A stretch of 8,813 bases of DNA. Source: Deltaproteobacteria bacterium RIFCSPHIGHO2_12_FULL_43_9 (lineage in GTDB: Bacteria > Bdellovibrionota > O2-12-FULL-43-9). Both the position numbers and the translations under genes were made by a program. Location: the NCBI GenBank assembly GCA_001798265.1, contig MGRR01000019.1:1614-10426 (forward strand). The letters run 5' to 3'. How positions within the stretch are numbered: position 1 is the stretch's first letter; every line of letters begins with the position of its first letter. Below are positions 6,660 to 8,813 of the stretch, piece by piece. The notes under the pieces are model-generated. The model was not told where the DNA came from and ran no database searches. It worked only from the letters and a program-made list of their open reading frames with translations.

Positions 6660-6688
6660 ATCATGCCGCACCACTCATCCTTTGTAAA
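6660..6688 (-). promoter_or_regulatory. Putative promoter of the histone-like gene
   Basis: On the minus strand, TTTACA (6683-6688, 5/6 match) and CATGAT (6660-6665, 4/6 match) are 17 bases apart. Transcription would start near 6653, giving a leader of about 30 bases with the strong ribosome-binding site. The -35 overlaps the candidate -35 of the divergent CPBP gene. Confidence 0.5.
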
Positions 6689-6711
6689 GGCTCTTCCCGA
6701 TTTGCTACACT
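6682..6711 (+). promoter_or_regulatory. Possible weak promoter of the CPBP protease gene
   Basis: TTGTAA (6682-6687) and TACACT (6706-6711) are 18 bases apart. If used, transcription would start only a few bases before the ATG at 6722, giving a nearly leaderless mRNA. That fits the absence of any Shine-Dalgarno there. It is a weak match. Confidence 0.3.
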
Positions 6712-6721
6712 AGAACAGGCA

Positions 6722-7276
6722 ATGAACAGGTTATCAATTAAATCTGTAATATCTATCTACACCATCCTCTCCTGTATAGGGCTCATAATCGGGCGCTTAA
6801 AATCCGGCCTCTGGTTTTTTGGCTTCACCGGGCAAACAATCCCTGATGTTGCAATGGATATCGTTATAGGAGCTGCAATCGCCGCACCGGTAATCTTTTT
6901 ATCAACGATTTCGCTGGATCGATTTAGGTGGGCGGGGGAGATGGAAAAGATCTTCTCCCAAATTCTTGCCCCACTTAAGACATCTAAAATAATCATTATT
7001 GCCGCTGCAAGTGGGATAGGGGAGGAGATATTCTTCCGGGGTGGGCTGCAACCCATCCTTGGAATAGTTATAACAAGCATATTATTTGGACTGATACACT
7101 TCCCATTTAAAAAGGAATTAATTCCGTGGACCATGATTGCAATTGCAATGGGTTTTGTCCTAGGCCTTCTTTTTACCTGGACAGACTCACTAATCGCGCC
7201 AATAACGACTCATTTTACAATCAACTTTTGCAATATATTAATACTGAACAGAAGATATAGAACTTCCCGGCATTAA
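6722..7276 (+). CDS. CPBP (CAAX/Abi-type) family intramembrane metalloprotease
   Basis: This 184-residue polytopic membrane protein carries the three CPBP motifs: EEIFFRG (Glu101, Glu102, Arg106), FGLIH (Phe122 to His126) and HFTIN (His164, Asn168). In the family, these glutamates and histidines form the membrane-embedded metal and catalytic site, as in Rce1-type CAAX proteases. Hydrophobic segments lie at about 8-24, 43-62, 88-99, 111-125, 136-152 and 157-175. The length is near the lower end for the family. It is the only plus-strand gene, divergent from the histone-like gene and with no evident Shine-Dalgarno before the ATG. Its last two codons and stop (CGG CAT TAA) belong to the left terminal repeat of the adjacent palindromic element, so the C-terminus was probably reset by that insertion. 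Substrate unknown; roles range from peptide maturation to bacteriocin immunity. Confidence 0.9.
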   Translation: MNRLSIKSVISIYTILSCIGLIIGRLKSGLWFFGFTGQTIPDVAMDIVIGAAIAAPVIFLSTISLDRFRWAGEMEKIFSQILAPLKTSKIIIIAAASGIGEEIFFRGGLQPILGIVITSILFGLIHFPFKKELIPWTMIAIAMGFVLGLLFTWTDSLIAPITTHFTINFCNILILNRRYRTSRH

Positions 7277-7494
7277 ATATGGAGTGTGGCTTTTGTGTAC
7301 TTTGAGGCAAGGCAATCAAATATATATGATTATTGAGCAGCATTGAAGCGAGCTGGTCGATGGATATAATCACACGGCGAGCTGAAAGCAGGTCCTGACA
7401 ACCGTAATTGTCAGGACCGAAGCGAAAGAACCATATATATTTGATTGCCTGTTGAAGCTGAAAAATAAAAAGCCACACTCCACATTTAATGCCG
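7268..7494. mobile_element. MITE-like nested palindromic element
   Basis: The ends form an inverted repeat of 27 bases (7268-7294 against 7468-7494) with one mismatch, running from CGGCATTAAAT to its complement ATTTAATGCCG. Inside, an 18-base perfect inverted repeat (7311-7328 against 7432-7449, GGCAATCAAATATATATG) keeps the pairing in register, and an 11-bp hairpin lies off-centre (7391-7418). Between the arms are unpaired short repeats (GCGAGCT occurs twice). No transposase gene or convincing coding frame is present. Long near-perfect terminal inverted repeats, small size and intergenic position suggest a non-autonomous transposable element. I see no clear target-site duplication. It may also terminate transcription from the two convergent flanking genes. 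Confidence 0.65.
7391..7418. repeat. Perfect 11-bp hairpin inside the palindromic element
   Basis: GGTCCTGACAA (7391-7401) pairs perfectly with TTGTCAGGACC (7408-7418) around a 6-base loop (CCGTAA). It is the most stable local stem in the element and lacks a following T-run on either strand, so it is not a classical intrinsic terminator. Confidence 0.85.
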
Positions 7495-7509
7495 AGAGGG
7501 AGATACAAC

Positions 7510-8463
7510 TTAAGAGGCGAATAGGGAGGAGCGCTTCCCCAGTACATACCTCGGTTTTTTAGCACCCTCATCCAGTATATAGAGCAAGCCTAGAAAGGAT
7601 AATATCTGATAAAAAAGGGAGGCATGTGCCATGCTCGATTGTCCCAGGAGTATAAATAGGAGTCCTATGCCGAGGGAGAAGCTTCTTGTATCAACACAGA
7701 GGAGCAAAATAGCCGAGAGGCCGCAAAGAAGGGGGATGCCGTAAAAGAATATTGCCAGATATGGATATTTTGAAAATATGCGCCACCCGAATTCCTGAAC
7801 TATTGCCAATGTGGACCATGGCCACTGCAGGAGAGAAAAGGTAAAGAAGAGAACAAAGAGGCCCATCACGCACAACAAAAATGTTTTTTTGTAATTCCAT
7901 GGGAAGCTTATTCTATCAAAAACAACACCACCGACACCTAAAAGGGCTATTAACATTAATATTTCGTCCACATAACGAAGATAGTCGTAAACCTCCAGTG
8001 GGAGGGAAAAAAAACCGCCTGATTGAATTGCCTCAAGTGTAAAATACAAAAACCGGAAAAGGAGCGGGGCCGCAAAAAGATAACACACTATATGACTTTG
8101 TCTCTCTATCTCCCGTCTGCCTAAATTAAAAAGTAAAATTATCGATAAAAATGAAGAGCTGTATAAAATAACCTTTACAATCAGTAAATTCGGCATAATT
8201 TGACAAACAACAGCCGCGGACAAAATCACCCATACGAGCAAAATAAACGCCAATGGAATATGTCTTTCATCCCTTCGCATCTGTAATAAACTGGCAATAA
8301 ACGCAAACGCAACCAGAAAAACTCCAAGCCAGTTCGCGACCTCCCCCGAAACAAAAAGAAATTTGGATAGATGCGGTGAAATCTCTAATGGGTATCCAAT
8401 GATTCTGACGGTGACTAATTCAATCAGGGCTATAAAGAGAATGAAGTAATTAAAATAAGTCAT
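7510..8463 (-). CDS. Unrecognised polytopic membrane protein
   Basis: I do not recognise this 317-residue protein. It is very hydrophobic, with about nine or ten probable membrane segments, near 3-22, 42-62, 69-90, 93-113, 126-146, 165-183, 194-213, 235-257, 262-279 and 281-297. Short basic connections follow some of them (QMRRDER 61-67, GRREIERQ 115-122), suggesting cytoplasmic loops there. Acidic residues occur within or beside hydrophobic stretches (Glu15, Glu41, Asp166, Glu167). The C-terminal tail is basic (302-311). There is no signal peptide, ATP-binding motif or metal motif. The ATG shares a base with the stop of the upstream aspartokinase gene (TAATG), so the two are almost certainly co-transcribed and translationally coupled. 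Co-function is inferred only from this coupling. The 3' end lies 15 bases from the palindromic element. Confidence 0.8.
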   Translation of the reverse strand: MTYFNYFILFIALIELVTVRIIGYPLEISPHLSKFLFVSGEVANWLGVFLVAFAFIASLLQMRRDERHIPLAFILLVWVILSAAVVCQIMPNLLIVKVILYSSSFLSIILLFNLGRREIERQSHIVCYLFAAPLLFRFLYFTLEAIQSGGFFSLPLEVYDYLRYVDEILMLIALLGVGGVVFDRISFPWNYKKTFLLCVMGLFVLFFTFSLLQWPWSTLAIVQEFGWRIFSKYPYLAIFFYGIPLLCGLSAILLLCVDTRSFSLGIGLLFILLGQSSMAHASLFYQILSFLGLLYILDEGAKKPRYVLGKRSSLFAS

Positions 8464-8465
8464 TA
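8461..8465 (-). promoter_or_regulatory. TAATG stop-start overlap between aspartokinase and membrane protein
   Basis: On the minus strand the TAA stop (8463-8465) and the ATG start (8461-8463) share one base. This is a classical termination-reinitiation junction and implies linked expression of the two genes. Confidence 0.9.
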
Positions 8466-8813
8466 CACCCGGCTCTCTTTGTCGGCTATGAACGTCCCAC
8501 CCTCACTTTTATCGAGTGAAAGAAGTGAAATAGGAACCTTGTATGTCCTGGCGAGAGAGACTGCTGAAGGATGAATTATCTTTGCCCCCTCTTTGGCCAT
8601 CTTCTCGGCATCCTCATAAGTACAAAATTTAAGTCTCTTTGGCTGCACAATCTTCTTTGGATCTCCCTCATATATCCCATCGACATCTTTGTAAAGTTCA
8701 CACCTCTCCGCCCCAAGTGTTCCCGCGATGGCAACAGCTGTTATATCTGATCCACCTCTTCCTAGGGTTGTCACCTCTCGATGCCTACTGACACCCTGGA
8801 ATCCCGCAACTAC
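8463..8813 (-). CDS. Aspartokinase, C-terminal part of the kinase domain (5' end outside window); no ACT domain
   Basis: Aspartokinase phosphorylates L-aspartate, the first step towards lysine, threonine, methionine and diaminopimelate. The visible 116 residues begin VVAGFQGV at the window edge, then TTLGRGGSD (nucleotide/substrate loop), ELYKDVDGIYEGDP (nucleotide-binding region), AKEGAKIIHPSAV and VPISLLSLDKSEGGTFI, which closes the kinase domain. The protein then stops after nine more residues. Ordinary LysC-type enzymes continue with two ACT domains of about 130-160 residues that bind lysine or threonine. These are missing, and the DNA after the stop codes for the membrane protein instead. 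An in-frame GTG at 8772-8774 is internal, not a start, since the family motif VVAGFQGV continues upstream to the edge. Identity is secure; absence of feedback control is inferred. Confidence 0.93.
   Translation of the reverse strand, partial: VVAGFQGVSRHREVTTLGRGGSDITAVAIAGTLGAERCELYKDVDGIYEGDPKKIVQPKRLKFCTYEDAEKMAKEGAKIIHPSAVSLARTYKVPISLLSLDKSEGGTFIADKESRV

Noticed and set aside
6624..6674. Upstream GTG start that would lengthen the histone-like protein by 17 residues
   Set aside because: The strong Shine-Dalgarno sits before the internal ATG, the extension would read through that site, and the predicted transcription start lies downstream of the GTG.
6757..7134. 125-residue minus-strand open frame opposite the CPBP gene
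   Set aside because: It is the antisense shadow of a gene whose three catalytic motifs are all on the plus strand.
7221..7571. 116-residue minus-strand open frame running through the palindromic element
   Set aside because: It overlaps the ends of two well-supported genes, its codons are dictated by the inverted repeats, and it shows no protein-family features.
7691..7900. 69-residue minus-strand open frame within the membrane protein gene
   Set aside because: It is an out-of-frame overlap of a longer, strongly hydrophobic frame.
8463..8500. A frameshift hiding ACT domains after the aspartokinase
   Set aside because: The DNA downstream encodes the long membrane protein, and no ACT-like sequence appears in the other frames read by eye.

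Overview
This 8.8 kb window reads as a chromosomal segment of a Gram-negative, diderm-type bacterium of moderate G+C. Supporting this are a lipoprotein signal peptide, dispersed palindromic repeats of the GTCATTCCCG...CGGGAAT kind, and an Rrf2-led SUF operon with a Rieske-type ferredoxin. A deltaproteobacterial or Nitrospirota-like lineage would fit, but that is inference from gene order and repeat style. No marker gene fixes the taxon. Nearly all genes are on the minus strand. The one plus-strand gene encodes a CPBP-family membrane protease.

The left half (1-4712) is one tightly packed iron-sulphur cluster assembly operon transcribed leftward. It starts at a near-consensus sigma-70 promoter (TTGACA-17 bp-TATAAA, 4684-4712) and runs rrf2 regulator > sufC > sufB > sufD > Rieske [2Fe-2S] ferredoxin > sufS, which leaves the window at base 1. 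Junctions are overlaps or gaps under 20 bases, so the genes are probably co-transcribed and partly translationally coupled. SufS supplies persulphide sulphur, SufB-SufC-SufD is the ATP-driven scaffold, and the Rrf2 protein, which has three clustered cysteines, probably senses cluster status and controls the operon. The catalytic residues of SufB, SufC and SufD are intact.

The middle (4730-6720) holds a large S41-family serine protease lipoprotein with an intact Ser335/Lys360 dyad. Its upstream region carries an extended -10 promoter followed by a cluster of REP-like hairpins. Upstream of that is a 58-residue histone-fold protein with a very strong Shine-Dalgarno sequence. It resembles the recently recognised bacterial histones and is the most notable gene here. 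Its promoter overlaps a possible divergent promoter for the plus-strand CPBP protease (6722-7276).

The right part holds a 227 bp nested palindromic element (7268-7494) that looks like a MITE. It lies between two convergent genes and supplies the last two codons and stop of the CPBP gene. Next come an unrecognised polytopic membrane protein (7510-8463) and the 3' end of an aspartokinase gene. That aspartokinase ends directly after its kinase domain, with no ACT regulatory domains, and its stop codon overlaps the start of the membrane protein gene (TAATG). No tRNA, rRNA, CRISPR array, phage gene or transposase was seen.
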